Origin: Janthinobacterium rivuli
GTDB lineage: Bacteria > Pseudomonadota > Gammaproteobacteria > Burkholderiales > Burkholderiaceae_D
Length of the DNA stretch: 64,000 nucleotides
Assembly (NCBI RefSeq): GCF_009208735.1
Contig: NZ_WFLJ01000015.1
Coordinates: forward strand, 62,001 to 126,000
Direction of reading: 5' to 3'
Position 1 is the stretch's first letter, and each line of letters starts with the position of its first letter. The position numbers and the translations under genes are program-made. The notes beneath the pieces were generated by a model. The model searched no databases. It was not told where the DNA came from and worked only from the letters and a program-made list of their open reading frames with translations. This document shows positions 47,167-56,704 of the stretch, piece by piece.

Positions 47167-49221
47167 ATGAAGACTGCCGTAACGTCCACCCCGAAACTGA
47201 CCCTGCTGGCCATCGCCGCCGGCTTGGCCCTGGCCGCCTGTGGCGGCAGCGACAATCCGCCGGCGGAGCCTTCCAAGCCCGTGGCGCAGACGGGCGTGTT
47301 CCTCGACGGCGCGGTGGAAGGGCTCGATTACGTGGCTGGCAGTGCGGCCAAGGCCAGCACCAATGCCAAGGGCGAATTCATATGCAACCCGGGCGAGACG
47401 GTGGCCTTCAGCGTGGGCGGCCTGGCCCTGGGTTCGGCACCATGCGGCGCCGTCGTCACGCCGCTGGCGCTGGCCGCCAGCACGAACGTGGCGGACGACA
47501 AGGTCGTCAACCGCCTGCTGGCGCTACAACTGCTCGACGATGACAGCGATCCGTCGAACGGCATCAGGCTGACGGCCGACGTGAAGGCCGCGCTGGCCGG
47601 CAAGACCCTGGACTTCGCCGCCGCCCCGGCCGTCTTCAACGCGGCGCTGGCCGCGCATCTGGCCACGGTGGGCGCGAAATTCGCCGGCCGCACGGTCGAT
47701 GCGGAGCGCCGCGCCCTGGTGCGCGAGCATTTTGAAGATACCCTGGCCTCGAAAGCGGGCGCGCCCGTCAACGAGGCGCTGACGCAAGCCAATCCGGTCG
47801 GCGAAGTAAAAGTGACCGTGACGCGCTACCAGATCCAGGCGGCCGACAAATTCTACGTGCCGTACGAAGGCGCCAACGCCAAGATCAAGGGTGAATTCCC
47901 GACCGGCTTCCTGCCGTCGTACGGCTCGGGCCTGGCGTATAAAGGCAAGAACGCGGCGGGCGACCTGGAATTCTATGGCTTGACGGACCGTGGCCCGAAC
48001 GGCGACGGCCCGCTGGTGCCCGACCCTTCGGGCAAGGGCACGATCGGCAGCAAGATCTTCCCGTCGCCGAGCTTCACGCCGTCGTTCGGCGTCATCACGG
48101 TGGGCAAGAACGGCGCCGTGCTCGGTTCGTCGACGCCGATCAAGGTGTCGGCCACGGTCAACAGCTCGGGCTTGCCCGTGCCCGTGGGCGCGGTCGGCAA
48201 TTCGGCCGAGATTCCCGTCATGGATGCGATGAAATTCGACGCGACCGGCAAGGCCGTCTTCAACGCGGGCGGCCTCGATTCGGAAGCCATCGTCGTCGAT
48301 GCCAAGCGCAATGCGCTGTGGGTCTCCGACGAATACGGCCCCTTCATCGTCAAGATCGATGCGGCCACCGGCATCATCCAGGCCAAGTACGAGCCGGGCA
48401 AGGGCTTGCCGGCGCTGTTCGCCAAGCGCCGCGCGAATCGCGGCATGGAAGGCATGACCCTCGACACGAGCAACGACAAGCTGTACGCCTTCCTGCAAAG
48501 CCCCTTGTCCGACGGCACGGCGCCATACACGGTGACGAAGAAGAATGAGCAGGTCGAGCGCTTTGCCCGCTTCACGCGCTGGATCGAATTCGACCCGACG
48601 ACGGGCACCAGCGGCAAGATGTACGCGTATCCGCTGAATGCAGCCGACTACCAGGATGGCCGCACCGGCAACGCCAAGCTGGGCGACATGGTGGCGCTGG
48701 GCGGCGGCAAGTTCCTCGTCATCGAGCAGGGCGCCGCGCCGTCGGGCAAGGTTTTCAATAAACTGATGCTGGTGGAATTGAAGGGCGCGACCGATATCGC
48801 GGCCGCCGCCTTCAACGCGACGACGTCGGACCTGGAAAAGAGCAGCATGGGCGGCGCGGCTGTCAATGGCGCCGACTGGACTGCCGTCACGCCGCTGAAG
48901 AAAACCCTGCTGCTGGACTTGAACGCCATCGGCTGGGCGGCGGAAAAGGCGGAAGGCCTGACCCTGATCGACGACTCCACCATCGCGCTGGCCAACGACA
49001 ACGACTTCGGCCTGAAAACCAAGATCTTTGACGCGAATGGCGTGGAAGTCGATGGCGCCGACGTGACCAAGTGCACGGTCGACGCCAGCGGCGCCATCGT
49101 CACCAGCGCCGCCGCCGGCTGCAACGCGGCCAACACCATCCGCGTGGCGCGCGGCGACGACCGCGAACGTCCAAGCCGCTTGTGGATCGTGAAGTTCGCC
49201 AAGGCGCTCAATACGTATTGA
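47167..49221 (+). CDS. Phytase-like esterase lipoprotein
   Basis: A 684-residue exported protein with a lipobox (LALAAC followed by GGS, about residue 24). An N-terminal region of about 200 residues (VEGLDYVAGSAAKASTNAKG, FSVGGLALGSAPCG) resembles repeats in secreted bacterial proteins. The rest (about 215-684) is the esterase-like activity of phytase domain, with GLTDRGPNGDGP, LDSEAIVVDAKRNALWVSDE and RGMEGMTLDTSNDKL. It probably hydrolyses phosphate esters or a related substrate at the cell surface; no specific substrate can be given. It is convergent with the S9 peptidase. Confidence 0.85.
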   Translation: MKTAVTSTPKLTLLAIAAGLALAACGGSDNPPAEPSKPVAQTGVFLDGAVEGLDYVAGSAAKASTNAKGEFICNPGETVAFSVGGLALGSAPCGAVVTPLALAASTNVADDKVVNRLLALQLLDDDSDPSNGIRLTADVKAALAGKTLDFAAAPAVFNAALAAHLATVGAKFAGRTVDAERRALVREHFEDTLASKAGAPVNEALTQANPVGEVKVTVTRYQIQAADKFYVPYEGANAKIKGEFPTGFLPSYGSGLAYKGKNAAGDLEFYGLTDRGPNGDGPLVPDPSGKGTIGSKIFPSPSFTPSFGVITVGKNGAVLGSSTPIKVSATVNSSGLPVPVGAVGNSAEIPVMDAMKFDATGKAVFNAGGLDSEAIVVDAKRNALWVSDEYGPFIVKIDAATGIIQAKYEPGKGLPALFAKRRANRGMEGMTLDTSNDKLYAFLQSPLSDGTAPYTVTKKNEQVERFARFTRWIEFDPTTGTSGKMYAYPLNAADYQDGRTGNAKLGDMVALGGGKFLVIEQGAAPSGKVFNKLMLVELKGATDIAAAAFNATTSDLEKSSMGGAAVNGADWTAVTPLKKTLLLDLNAIGWAAEKAEGLTLIDDSTIALANDNDFGLKTKIFDANGVEVDGADVTKCTVDASGAIVTSAAAGCNAANTIRVARGDDRERPSRLWIVKFAKALNTY

Positions 49222-49256
49222 TGGCGTATTGATTTGGCTTAATTGATGGATGAAAA

Positions 49257-49286
49257 AAAGCCGCACAGTGCGAACTGTGCGGCTTT
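49257..49286. terminator. Bidirectional terminator between convergent genes
   Basis: A perfect 13-bp stem, AAAGCCGCACAGT with ACTGTGCGGCTTT, closes on a GCGA loop. A run of A at 49253-49259 gives a strong U-tract for minus-strand transcripts; the plus side has only three T followed by CTT. It serves the phytase-like gene and the S9 peptidase. Confidence 0.9.
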
Positions 49287-49303
49287 CTTACGTTGGAACA
49301 GGC

Positions 49304-51388
49304 TTACTTTTTAGTGTACGTATTGAGCCAATCGAGCACCGTGTGATGCCACAGCAGCGAGTTCGCCGGTTTCAGCACCCAGTGGTTCTCGTCCGGGAAG
49401 ACCAGCAGCTTGCTCGGGATGCCCTTGCGCTGCAGCGCCGTGAAGGTACCCAGGCCTTGCGCGGTGGGGATGCGGAAGTCCAGGTCGCCTTGCACCACCA
49501 GCATCGGCGTCTTCCAGTTCTTCACGAAATTGACGGGATTGAACTGTTCGTGCTTGGCCGGCGCGTCGTAGTAGGTGCCGCCATTTTCCCATTCCGTGAA
49601 CCACAGTTCTTCCGTCGCGTAAGCCATGCCGCGGTTGTCGAACACGCCGTCGTGGTTGACCAGGCATTTGAAGCCGTCCGGCCAGTTACCGGCGATCCAG
49701 TTCATCATGTAGCCGCCGTACGACGCGCCCAGCGCGCAGCTGCGTTCGCGGTCCAGCCACGGGAATTTCTTGGTGGCCGCCTCCAGGCCCTTCTGCAAGT
49801 CGACCAGCGGCTTGCCGCCCCAGTCGCCGCTGATGGAATCCGTGAACTTCTGGCCATAGCCGGTGGAACCGTGGAAGTCGATGAAGACGGTGGCGTAGCC
49901 GGCGCCCGCGTACACTTGCGGATTCCAGCGGTAGCTCCAGCTGTTGCCAAAGCTGCCTTGCGGGCCGCCGTGGACCAGGAAGGCGACCGGATACTTTTCG
50001 CCGGCCTTGGCATTCCATGGTTTCATGACGTGGCCGTAGACGGTCTCGCCATTCGCGCCGGCGAACGAGAACTGTTCATATTCGCCGAAGCGTACGTCGG
50101 CCAGGGCTTGCGCATTCTGTTTCGTCAGCTGCACCATCGGCGCGTTTTCCGCCTTGGCGTCGAGCTTGCGCGTGTACAGCTGCGCGCCCGAGGCCAGGTT
50201 CGCCTGCGTCAGCACGATGGTATTGCCGCGCACGTCGAAGTCGCCCACGGCGCCTTTGCCCGTCAGCGCATTGACCTTGCCGCTGGCCGCGTCGATGTGG
50301 AACAAACGGTGCTGGCCCACGTCATCGGCGGCGACGAGGAAGGCTTTGCCGTCCGGCGTCCAGCGGAAGTCGGCCACGGAACGGTCCCAGTCGTCGGCCA
50401 GGGTGCGCTTCTTGCCGGTGGCGACATCCATCAGCACCAGGTGGAAACGGTCCGCTTCGAAGCCCGGCTTTGTCATGGCGACGTACGCCAGGGTGCGGCC
50501 ATCGGGCGAATACGTGGCTTTCGCATCCCAGGCCGGATTGTCGGCCGTGAGGTTGCGCGGCGCCTGGCCGCCGGCGGCCGGAATCGTGTAGACGTCGAAG
50601 TTGGTCGACCACGCTTCCGTGCGGCCGGCCACGCGCACGGAGAAGGCCACCGTCTTGCCGTCCGGGCTGAAGTGGTATTCGCCGTTGTCGCCGAACGGTT
50701 TAGAGGGCGCGTCGCCATCGAGGGTGCCGCTCAGGCTCACGGGTGTGGCGCTGACCTTGCCGGTGGCGTCGATGGGCGCCGAGTACAGCGCATTGCGGCG
50801 GCCGTCGGCCCAGGTATCCCAGTGGCGCACGAACATCTGGTCGTAGACCATGCCGCTGGCCTTGTTCTTGGCTTTTTCATCCAGGCGCTTCTTGGTGCAG
50901 GCGAGGTCCGCGCAATCGAGGAAGACGCCCATGCTGAAGGCCAGGCGGTCGCCCTGCGGCGACAAGCGGTAGGTGTCGACGTCCAGCGCCAGGTCGGTGA
51001 CCTTGGCCGCTTCGCCGCCGTTCAGGGGTAGCTGCCACACTTGCGAGGAGCCGGAGCGGCCCGACAGGAAGTAGATGGCGTCGCCGTTCGGCGACCATTG
51101 CGGGTCGCTGGCGCTGGCATCGCCTCGCGTGAGCTGGCGTGGCGCCGCATTCGGCGCGCGCAGGTCGATCATCCACAGCTGCGTGTTGCCGCGGTTCTTG
51201 TCCAGGTTGGTGGTGCGCACCGTGTAGACGACGCGCGTGGCGTCCGGCGACAGCACGGGACTGCCCACGCGTTCCATGGCAACCATGTCCTCGACGGTGA
51301 AACCGCGCGGCGCGGCCAGCGCAGGGATGGCTGCGGTGGTGGCCATGGCGGCACTGAATGCTCCCAAGAGCAGCAGACGTAAACTCAT
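49304..51388 (-). CDS. S9-family prolyl oligopeptidase-like serine peptidase
   Basis: A 694-residue secreted peptidase. It starts with a signal peptide (LRLLLLGAFSAAMATTAAIP, cleaved near ALA), followed by a beta-propeller (about residues 40-410; repeated SPDxxxxxF/Y units such as SPNGDAIYFLSG) and a C-terminal alpha/beta-hydrolase (about 430-694). The nucleophile is in ALGASYGGYMMNW, the acidic residue probably in VVQGDLDFRIP and the His in FPDENHWVLKP. Similar to dipeptidyl/acylaminoacyl peptidases; probably periplasmic and active on peptides. Confidence 0.91.
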   Translation of the reverse strand: MSLRLLLLGAFSAAMATTAAIPALAAPRGFTVEDMVAMERVGSPVLSPDATRVVYTVRTTNLDKNRGNTQLWMIDLRAPNAAPRQLTRGDASASDPQWSPNGDAIYFLSGRSGSSQVWQLPLNGGEAAKVTDLALDVDTYRLSPQGDRLAFSMGVFLDCADLACTKKRLDEKAKNKASGMVYDQMFVRHWDTWADGRRNALYSAPIDATGKVSATPVSLSGTLDGDAPSKPFGDNGEYHFSPDGKTVAFSVRVAGRTEAWSTNFDVYTIPAAGGQAPRNLTADNPAWDAKATYSPDGRTLAYVAMTKPGFEADRFHLVLMDVATGKKRTLADDWDRSVADFRWTPDGKAFLVAADDVGQHRLFHIDAASGKVNALTGKGAVGDFDVRGNTIVLTQANLASGAQLYTRKLDAKAENAPMVQLTKQNAQALADVRFGEYEQFSFAGANGETVYGHVMKPWNAKAGEKYPVAFLVHGGPQGSFGNSWSYRWNPQVYAGAGYATVFIDFHGSTGYGQKFTDSISGDWGGKPLVDLQKGLEAATKKFPWLDRERSCALGASYGGYMMNWIAGNWPDGFKCLVNHDGVFDNRGMAYATEELWFTEWENGGTYYDAPAKHEQFNPVNFVKNWKTPMLVVQGDLDFRIPTAQGLGTFTALQRKGIPSKLLVFPDENHWVLKPANSLLWHHTVLDWLNTYTKK

Positions 51389-51518
51389 TCAAACTCCCGA
51401 TTCTTATGACGACGTTATCGATATGGTATTGACGTGGCCGGCTGTACCGCCGGCAGCCCGACATCATAGCAATAAAGACGCGCCCGCTGCGGGAGTTGAC
51501 CGCCGGTTAGCCGGCCTT

Positions 51519-52214
51519 CTACGCCAGTTGGTCGAGCGCCACGTGGCCCAGGAAACCGCCCTGGCTGGCCGCCGGCACGCCGTCTTCGATGGCGTGGGCG
51601 AAGCGGATGCCGGGGTCCTCTTCGAGTGCCGCCAGCACGCGCGCCACGTGCGGATAGTCGGCCAGGCTGGCCAGCTGCAGCGGTTCTGCCCAGCGCGCTG
51701 TGGCGGCCAGGTAGGCGTCGGCGATGGTGGGCGCCGCGTCCGAGGCCAGCCAGGCGCGGCCAGCGAGCAGGCGCTCGAGGTGCGCCAGGCCTTTGTTGAC
51801 CTTCTCGACGGCCATCTCGCGCCAGACGGCCGCGCGCGCATCGCCGGCGCTAGCGCGCGACGCCTGGAAGGCGGGCATGAAGGCTGCATGGAAGGTGGTG
51901 TGCAGGAACGACAGCACGCTATTGAGGCGGTCGTATTGCGGCGTGCCTTGCGCAAAGCCCAGGCCGCTATCGGGCGCGCGCGCGGCGAGGTGCAGCAAAA
52001 TCGCCATGCTTTCCAGCAGCGGCGTGCCCGCGGGCGTGAGCAGGGCCGGCGTCTGGCCCAGGGGATTGATGGCGAGAAAGGCGGGATGCTGCTTGCTGGC
52101 CGGGTCGCGCGCTTCCACGCGGGCCAGGTGAAAAGGCAGGCCGCTCCATTCGAGGGCGGCGATGGCGGCAAACGAGCAGCCGAACGGCACGCTGTAGATC
52201 AGGGTGGTTTCCAA
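51519..52214 (-). CDS. Glutathione S-transferase-family protein
   Basis: A 231-residue GST. The N-terminal thioredoxin-like part shows IYSVPFGCSFAAIAALEW and NPLGQTPALLTPAGTPLLES, which includes the cis-Pro and glutathione-binding region, and the helical C-terminal part follows. I chose the TTG at 52214, preceded by GGAG at seven bases, because an ATG at 52370 would place the start inside the divergent HxlR gene. It is divergent from an HxlR regulator, a usual pairing for redox or electrophile detoxification. Confidence 0.83.
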   Translation of the reverse strand: METTLIYSVPFGCSFAAIAALEWSGLPFHLARVEARDPASKQHPAFLAINPLGQTPALLTPAGTPLLESMAILLHLAARAPDSGLGFAQGTPQYDRLNSVLSFLHTTFHAAFMPAFQASRASAGDARAAVWREMAVEKVNKGLAHLERLLAGRAWLASDAAPTIADAYLAATARWAEPLQLASLADYPHVARVLAALEEDPGIRFAHAIEDGVPAASQGGFLGHVALDQLA

Positions 52215-52289
52215 GTCGAAACTCCATAGGGGCTGAGGGAAGGGCAGTCTAAGGGCAATGGTTACTATTTGGAAGAAGGCAGAATAATG

Positions 52290-52314
52290 TGGTATAGGTA
52301 CATTTTTTATACCA
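52290..52314. promoter_or_regulatory. Probable HxlR operator
   Basis: TGGTATA-N11-TATACCA is a perfect 7-bp dyad in the gap between the GST gene and the HxlR gene, ending 15 bases before the HxlR start. Dyads rich in GTA/TAC fit HxlR-type winged-helix dimers. The location suggests autoregulation and control of the GST gene. Confidence 0.6.
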
Positions 52315-52329
52315 GGTGGAACGCGAACC

Positions 52330-52683
52330 ATGAAAGAGAATGTCTCCGGCTGCGCCGTGGAAGAAGCCATGCGACTGCTGGGCGGGCGCTGGAGGATGGT
52401 GCTGCTCAGTTACCTGATGGCGGGGCCGAAGCGCTTCAGCGAAATCCGCCGCGCCGTGCCGAATATCTCGCAGCGCATGCTGACCCTGGATTTGCGCGCA
52501 CTGGAAGAGGCCGGCTTGCTGACGCGCACGATCTACGCGGAAGTGCCCGTGAAGGTGGAATACCGGTTGACGGACGAGGGCTTGCACCTGCGGGAATTGG
52601 TGGAGATGCTGCGGGCCATCGGCCTGCGCCTGCGCGGACAGGCGGACGCGGGCGGCGCCTTTCTTGCGCCCGACGCCGGGTAA
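52330..52683 (+). CDS. HxlR-family transcriptional regulator
   Basis: A 117-residue winged-helix protein. The HxlR signature is clear: CAVEEAMRLLGGRWRMVLL, GPKRFSEIRRAVPNISQRML and VKVEYRLTDEGLHL, with a Cys near the N-terminus (C10) as in redox-sensing members such as HypR and YodB. The operator dyad lies directly upstream. Confidence 0.9.
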   Translation: MKENVSGCAVEEAMRLLGGRWRMVLLSYLMAGPKRFSEIRRAVPNISQRMLTLDLRALEEAGLLTRTIYAEVPVKVEYRLTDEGLHLRELVEMLRAIGLRLRGQADAGGAFLAPDAG

Positions 52684-52756
52684 ATGGCTCTAGAGAAACA
52701 GCTGTCTTTATGCAAAGTGCTAGACTGCCGGCCTTTGATCACTACTTTCGATACCC

Positions 52757-53353
52757 ATGCGCCTGACATCCCTCGCCCTGACCGCCGCCGCCCTGTTTGC
52801 CGCCTTGCCGGCCCAGGCGGCAACCATGCCGACACTCGAACACATCCAGGCCGCCGTGCAGGCGGGCGTGGCCAAGACCCAGGCCAAAATGCAATCGGCG
52901 ATGCCGGTCCCGATCGCCGTCAAGGTCACCAGCCTGCAGGGCTGCCAGGCGTCGCTGGAAGTGCCAGGCGAAGTGGTGTGCCTGGTCGCCATGAGCGCCG
53001 GCATGCGCGACGGTTTTAACGTGTTGCCGCTGCGTCATGAGGGCGGTACCTGGGTCGGCGTCGAGCGCAAGCATGCGAAATTCGCCGGACCGTCGCCGGC
53101 CGAGGCGCAGGCGATGATACGCGCGTGGGCCAGGGAGGAAGTGGCGCGCGATCCGGAAGCGGCCAAGGATGTGCAGATGCAGGAAGCGCAGAGCACCATG
53201 CAGGTCAAGGCCGTCAACGAGTGCGACGTCAAGCGCAAGACGGGTTACCTGGTATGCGATACGGAATTGAGCGTGCCAAGCCGTCCGGAAGGCATCAAGA
53301 CGGAACTGACCTTCATGCTGGACGGCGGTAACTGGCGCTACGTGCCGCGCTAG
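52757..53353 (+). CDS. Exported hypothetical protein
   Basis: A 198-residue protein with a signal peptide (MRLTSLALTAAALFAALPAQA). I recognise no domain. Four Cys residues are visible in the mature part (SLQGCQAS, EVVCLVAM, NECDVKRK, YLVCDTE), which could pair as disulfides. It begins with a predicted helix (LEHIQAAVQAGVAKTQAKMQ) and ends with strands (ELTFMLDGGNWRYVPR), resembling small periplasmic proteins of unknown role. It stands alone after the HxlR gene. Confidence 0.7.
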   Translation: MRLTSLALTAAALFAALPAQAATMPTLEHIQAAVQAGVAKTQAKMQSAMPVPIAVKVTSLQGCQASLEVPGEVVCLVAMSAGMRDGFNVLPLRHEGGTWVGVERKHAKFAGPSPAEAQAMIRAWAREEVARDPEAAKDVQMQEAQSTMQVKAVNECDVKRKTGYLVCDTELSVPSRPEGIKTELTFMLDGGNWRYVPR

Positions 53354-53730
53354 GCCGCCGGCCGTCACGCCGTTCGCGCATCCGCCTGACACTTCTCCTT
53401 CCATGGCGCCAGCATCTCTTCGGGATGCCTGGCGCTGGCACACTTCCTTTCCATACTCCATTGCCGTATGGCGGCGCATGACGTCGCTGGCCCGCCTGCG
53501 CCCCCGTCCTCGGGAGGATGCATGCCATTCCCCGAATTCAATATGGTTTAATTGATATATTTATTGATTCGCTATCGTCAAAAAAGAAAGCGATAGAATT
53601 GGTGATTATTGTTGTATTTATTGCGATTTTGCCATATAAAGGAAATATTTGGTTTAATCGTTATTTTTTTGGCGTATGATATTGATAATGCGCAAGTAAA
53701 TGCCGCGATCCGAATGCCTGGAGAACCGTC
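53354..53730. other. Intergenic region before the HD-GYP gene
   Basis: A near-perfect hairpin at about 53405-53435 (GCGCCAGCATC opposite GATGCCTGGCGC, one bulge) without a T-tract could end the preceding transcript. Bases 53535-53700 are AT-rich and probably hold the promoter of the HD-GYP gene; no clear -35/-10 pair was chosen. No gene was seen. Confidence 0.45.
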
Positions 53731-54927
53731 GTGCTGAAAAAAATAACGAGTAGTGAACTGGTGCTGGGAATGTATGTCGAGCGCCTGGGCCGTTCCTGGC
53801 TCGATACCCCTTTCTGGACGCGTTCCTTCCTGCTCGAGTCGCCGGCCGATCTGGAGCGTATCCGCGCGGCGTGCTTGGGCGAAGTGTGGATCGACGTGGC
53901 GCGCGGGCGGGCGCCATCTGCGGCCGCGCCGGCAGCCGATGGCGGCCTCGTCCGGAGTGCGGCGCCAGCCATGTCGCGCGACGAGGAACTGGCGCATGCC
54001 CGGCGCCTGCTCGAACGCTCGCGCCAGGCCGTGCAGACGATGTTCGACGAAGTACGCATGGGCAAGGCCCTGTCTGCGGGGCAAGCCAACGAGCTGGTCG
54101 ACGATATCGCCGCCTCGGTGCTGCGCGGCGGCGACGTGCTGATCGGCCTGGCGCGCCTGAAAACCGCCGACAACTATACGTATATGCATGCGGTGGCCGT
54201 GTGCGCGCTGATGACGGCGCTGGCCAGGGAGCTGGGCCTGGCGCCCGAGCAGGTGCGCTCGGCCGGCCTGGCGGGTTTGCTGCACGATATCGGCAAGATG
54301 GCCGTGCCTTCCACCATCCTCAACAAGCCTGGCAGCCTGAACGAAGCGGAATTTTCTTCCGTGCGCGCCCATCCGGCGGCCGGCCACCGCATGTTGCAGG
54401 CAGTGGGCGAGATCGATCCGGTGGCGCTCGACGTGTGCCTGCACCACCATGAAAAACTCGATGGCAGCGGCTATCCCAGGGGTTTGCGCGGCGAGCAAGT
54501 CAGCCTGTTTGCGCGCATGGGCGCCATCTGCGACGTGTACGACGCGATCACGTCGAACCGGCCGTACAAGCAGGGCTGGTGCCCGGCCGATTCGCTGCGC
54601 CGCATGGCCGCCTGGCGCGGCGGGCATCTGGACGCGCAACTGTTCGCCGCCTTCGTCAAATGCCTGGGCATCTACCCGCTGGGCACGCTGGTGCGGCTGC
54701 AATCGGAACGCCTGGCCGTGGTGGTGGGGCAGGTGCCGGGCAAGCCGCTGACCTCGCCTACCGTGCGCGTGTTTTTTTCCATCCGCGCCGGCACCTGCAT
54801 CGCCCCGGCCGTCATCGACCTGACCGCGCCGGGTTGCCAGGAGCGCATCGTTTCCACGGAAAGCGCAGCCCAGTGGCGCTTGCAGGACATCGACCGCTAC
54901 TGGGCCGGCGAGCTTGCCGTGGCATAG
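53731..54927 (+). CDS. HD-GYP cyclic-di-GMP phosphodiesterase
   Basis: A 398-residue cytoplasmic signalling enzyme that would hydrolyse cyclic di-GMP. The N-terminus (about 1-60; LVLGMYVERLGRSWLDTPFW) is the DUF3391 domain often preceding HD-GYP. The catalytic domain (about 135-320) shows LLHDIGKM near residue 186, HHEKLDGSGYPRG near 242 and FARMGAICDVYDAITSNRPY. No receiver domain is present. Starts with GTG, after GGAGAACC. It lies upstream of an Aer-like chemoreceptor, so both may regulate motility or biofilm formation. Confidence 0.92.
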   Translation: MLKKITSSELVLGMYVERLGRSWLDTPFWTRSFLLESPADLERIRAACLGEVWIDVARGRAPSAAAPAADGGLVRSAAPAMSRDEELAHARRLLERSRQAVQTMFDEVRMGKALSAGQANELVDDIAASVLRGGDVLIGLARLKTADNYTYMHAVAVCALMTALARELGLAPEQVRSAGLAGLLHDIGKMAVPSTILNKPGSLNEAEFSSVRAHPAAGHRMLQAVGEIDPVALDVCLHHHEKLDGSGYPRGLRGEQVSLFARMGAICDVYDAITSNRPYKQGWCPADSLRRMAAWRGGHLDAQLFAAFVKCLGIYPLGTLVRLQSERLAVVVGQVPGKPLTSPTVRVFFSIRAGTCIAPAVIDLTAPGCQERIVSTESAAQWRLQDIDRYWAGELAVA

Positions 54928-55060
54928 CTGGAAGACAGTATATTTTGTTATTAATAAAATATTAAAATAAGGGTGCCAGTGCCGCATGCGTTTTCCTGTC
55001 TGGCGACTGTGCCTTGTCCGCTTCCCCGTCACCGTACGGGCTACCACTGAGGATGTGACC

Positions 55061-56704
55061 ATGCGACTCAATCTTCCTGTCAGCGATACCGAAGTCAACC
55101 TGAGCGATACCGAGACCATCGTCTCGACTACCGACTTGCAAGGCAATATCACGTATGCCAACCCGTATTTCATCGCCGTCAGCGGTTACAGCGCGGAAGA
55201 ATTGATCGGCGCGCCGCAAAACATCCTGCGCCATCCGGACATGCCCGTCGAAGCGTTCGCCGATTTCTGGGCCACCATCCGCTCGGGCCGATCGTGGAGC
55301 GGCATGGTGAAAAACCGCTGCAAGAATGGCGATTACTACTGGGTGCTGGCGAACGTGACGCCGGTGGTGGAAGACGGCGTGGCCGTCGGCTACATGTCGG
55401 TGCGCACCAAGCCCACGCGCCAGCAGGTGGCGCAGGCATCGGCCCTGTACGCGCGCATCAAGGCGGGACAGGCCGACGGCATCGCCCTGAGCCAGGGCGC
55501 CGCCGTGCGCACGGGCTGGCTGGCCCGGCTGGCGCGCCTGCGCGACCTGCCGCTGGGCAAGCGCATCGGCTGGAATCTGGGCTTGCTGAGCCTGGTATTG
55601 CTGCTGCAGCTGGCGTGGAATGCCGGTGTGTTGCCGGCCGCGGCCCACGGCTGGCTGACGGGCTTGTCCGGGGTGGCCCTTTGCGCGACGCTGTATTTCT
55701 GGTACAGCTTGCACAGTGCCGTGCTGCAACCCTTGCAGCGGGCGCGCCAGGCATGCGACGTGATGGCCGGTGGCGACCTGACGGGCGAACTCGACACCAC
55801 GCGGCGCGACGAGATGGGGCAGCTGCTGCGCTCCTTGCGCCAGTTGCGCGTGAACTTGCACTCCATCGTTGGCGACGTGCGCGGCAACTTCCTGCGCATC
55901 AGCATGGCCAGCCAGGAAATCGCCGCCGGCAATATGGATTTGTCGGGCCGCACGGAAGCGCAGGCGTCGGCCCTGCAGCAGACGGCCTCGAGCATGGAAG
56001 AGCTGGCCGCCACGGTGCAGCAAAACAGCGGCAACGCCGTGCAGGCCAGCGACATGGCGGGCAAGGTGCATGGCCTGGCCGGGCGCGGCGGCGAAATCGT
56101 CGGCCAGATGGTGAACATGATGGCGGACATTAACGCCTCGTCGAAGAAGATCGGCGAGATTACGGGCATCATCGAAGGCATCGCCTTCCAGACGAATATC
56201 CTGGCCCTGAACGCGGCTGTCGAGGCGGCGCGCGCGGGCGACCAGGGGCGGGGATTCGCCGTCGTGGCGGGCGAAGTGCGCAGCCTGGCCCACCGCAGCG
56301 CGGCGGCCGCCACGGAAATCAAACAATTGATCACGGCGTCTTTGGCGCAGGTGCAGGCGGGCGCCAAGCTGGCGCAGCAGGCGGGCGCCAGCAGCGCCGA
56401 AATGCTGGGCGCCGTGCAGGGTGTGCACGGCATCATGGAAGAGATCGCCTCGGCCTCGCGCGAGCAAAGCCACGGCATCGGCCAGGTCAACATGGCCGTC
56501 ACGCAGATGGATGAAGTGACGCAGCAGAACGCGGCGCTGGTCGAAGAATCGGCGGCCGCCTCGGCATCGCTGCAAGACCAGACCTTGCAGCTGGAGCAGG
56601 CGATGGCCCTGTTCAAGCTGGAACGGCGGCGCGGCGGCCAAGCTGCGCCCCTGCGTGCGCCGGAGCGCCGCCGCGCTACAGCAGGCGCTCTGATAGCGCC
56701 TTGA
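55061..56704 (+). CDS. Aer-like PAS-domain methyl-accepting chemotaxis protein
   Basis: A 547-residue chemoreceptor. An N-terminal PAS domain (about 20-115) reads TTDLQGNITYANPYFIAVSG and GAPQNILRHPDMP, and NRCKNGDYYWVLANVTPV is the Aer-type segment that binds FAD in energy taxis. Two hydrophobic segments (about 183-230) anchor it in the inner membrane without a periplasmic domain, followed by HAMP and the signalling domain (about 290-520) with the hairpin-tip region EGIAFQTNILALNAAVEAAR. The ATG at 55061 begins close to the PAS domain and is preceded by GAGG; an upstream ATG at 54986 has no comparable site. Its last 29 bases overlap the convergent gene. Confidence 0.9.
   Translation: MRLNLPVSDTEVNLSDTETIVSTTDLQGNITYANPYFIAVSGYSAEELIGAPQNILRHPDMPVEAFADFWATIRSGRSWSGMVKNRCKNGDYYWVLANVTPVVEDGVAVGYMSVRTKPTRQQVAQASALYARIKAGQADGIALSQGAAVRTGWLARLARLRDLPLGKRIGWNLGLLSLVLLLQLAWNAGVLPAAAHGWLTGLSGVALCATLYFWYSLHSAVLQPLQRARQACDVMAGGDLTGELDTTRRDEMGQLLRSLRQLRVNLHSIVGDVRGNFLRISMASQEIAAGNMDLSGRTEAQASALQQTASSMEELAATVQQNSGNAVQASDMAGKVHGLAGRGGEIVGQMVNMMADINASSKKIGEITGIIEGIAFQTNILALNAAVEAARAGDQGRGFAVVAGEVRSLAHRSAAAATEIKQLITASLAQVQAGAKLAQQAGASSAEMLGAVQGVHGIMEEIASASREQSHGIGQVNMAVTQMDEVTQQNAALVEESAAASASLQDQTLQLEQAMALFKLERRRGGQAAPLRAPERRRATAGALIAP

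Noticed and set aside
52215-52370. Longer N-terminus of the GST from ATG 52370
   Set aside because: It would overlap the HxlR gene and run through its operator. The added residues do not belong to the GST fold.
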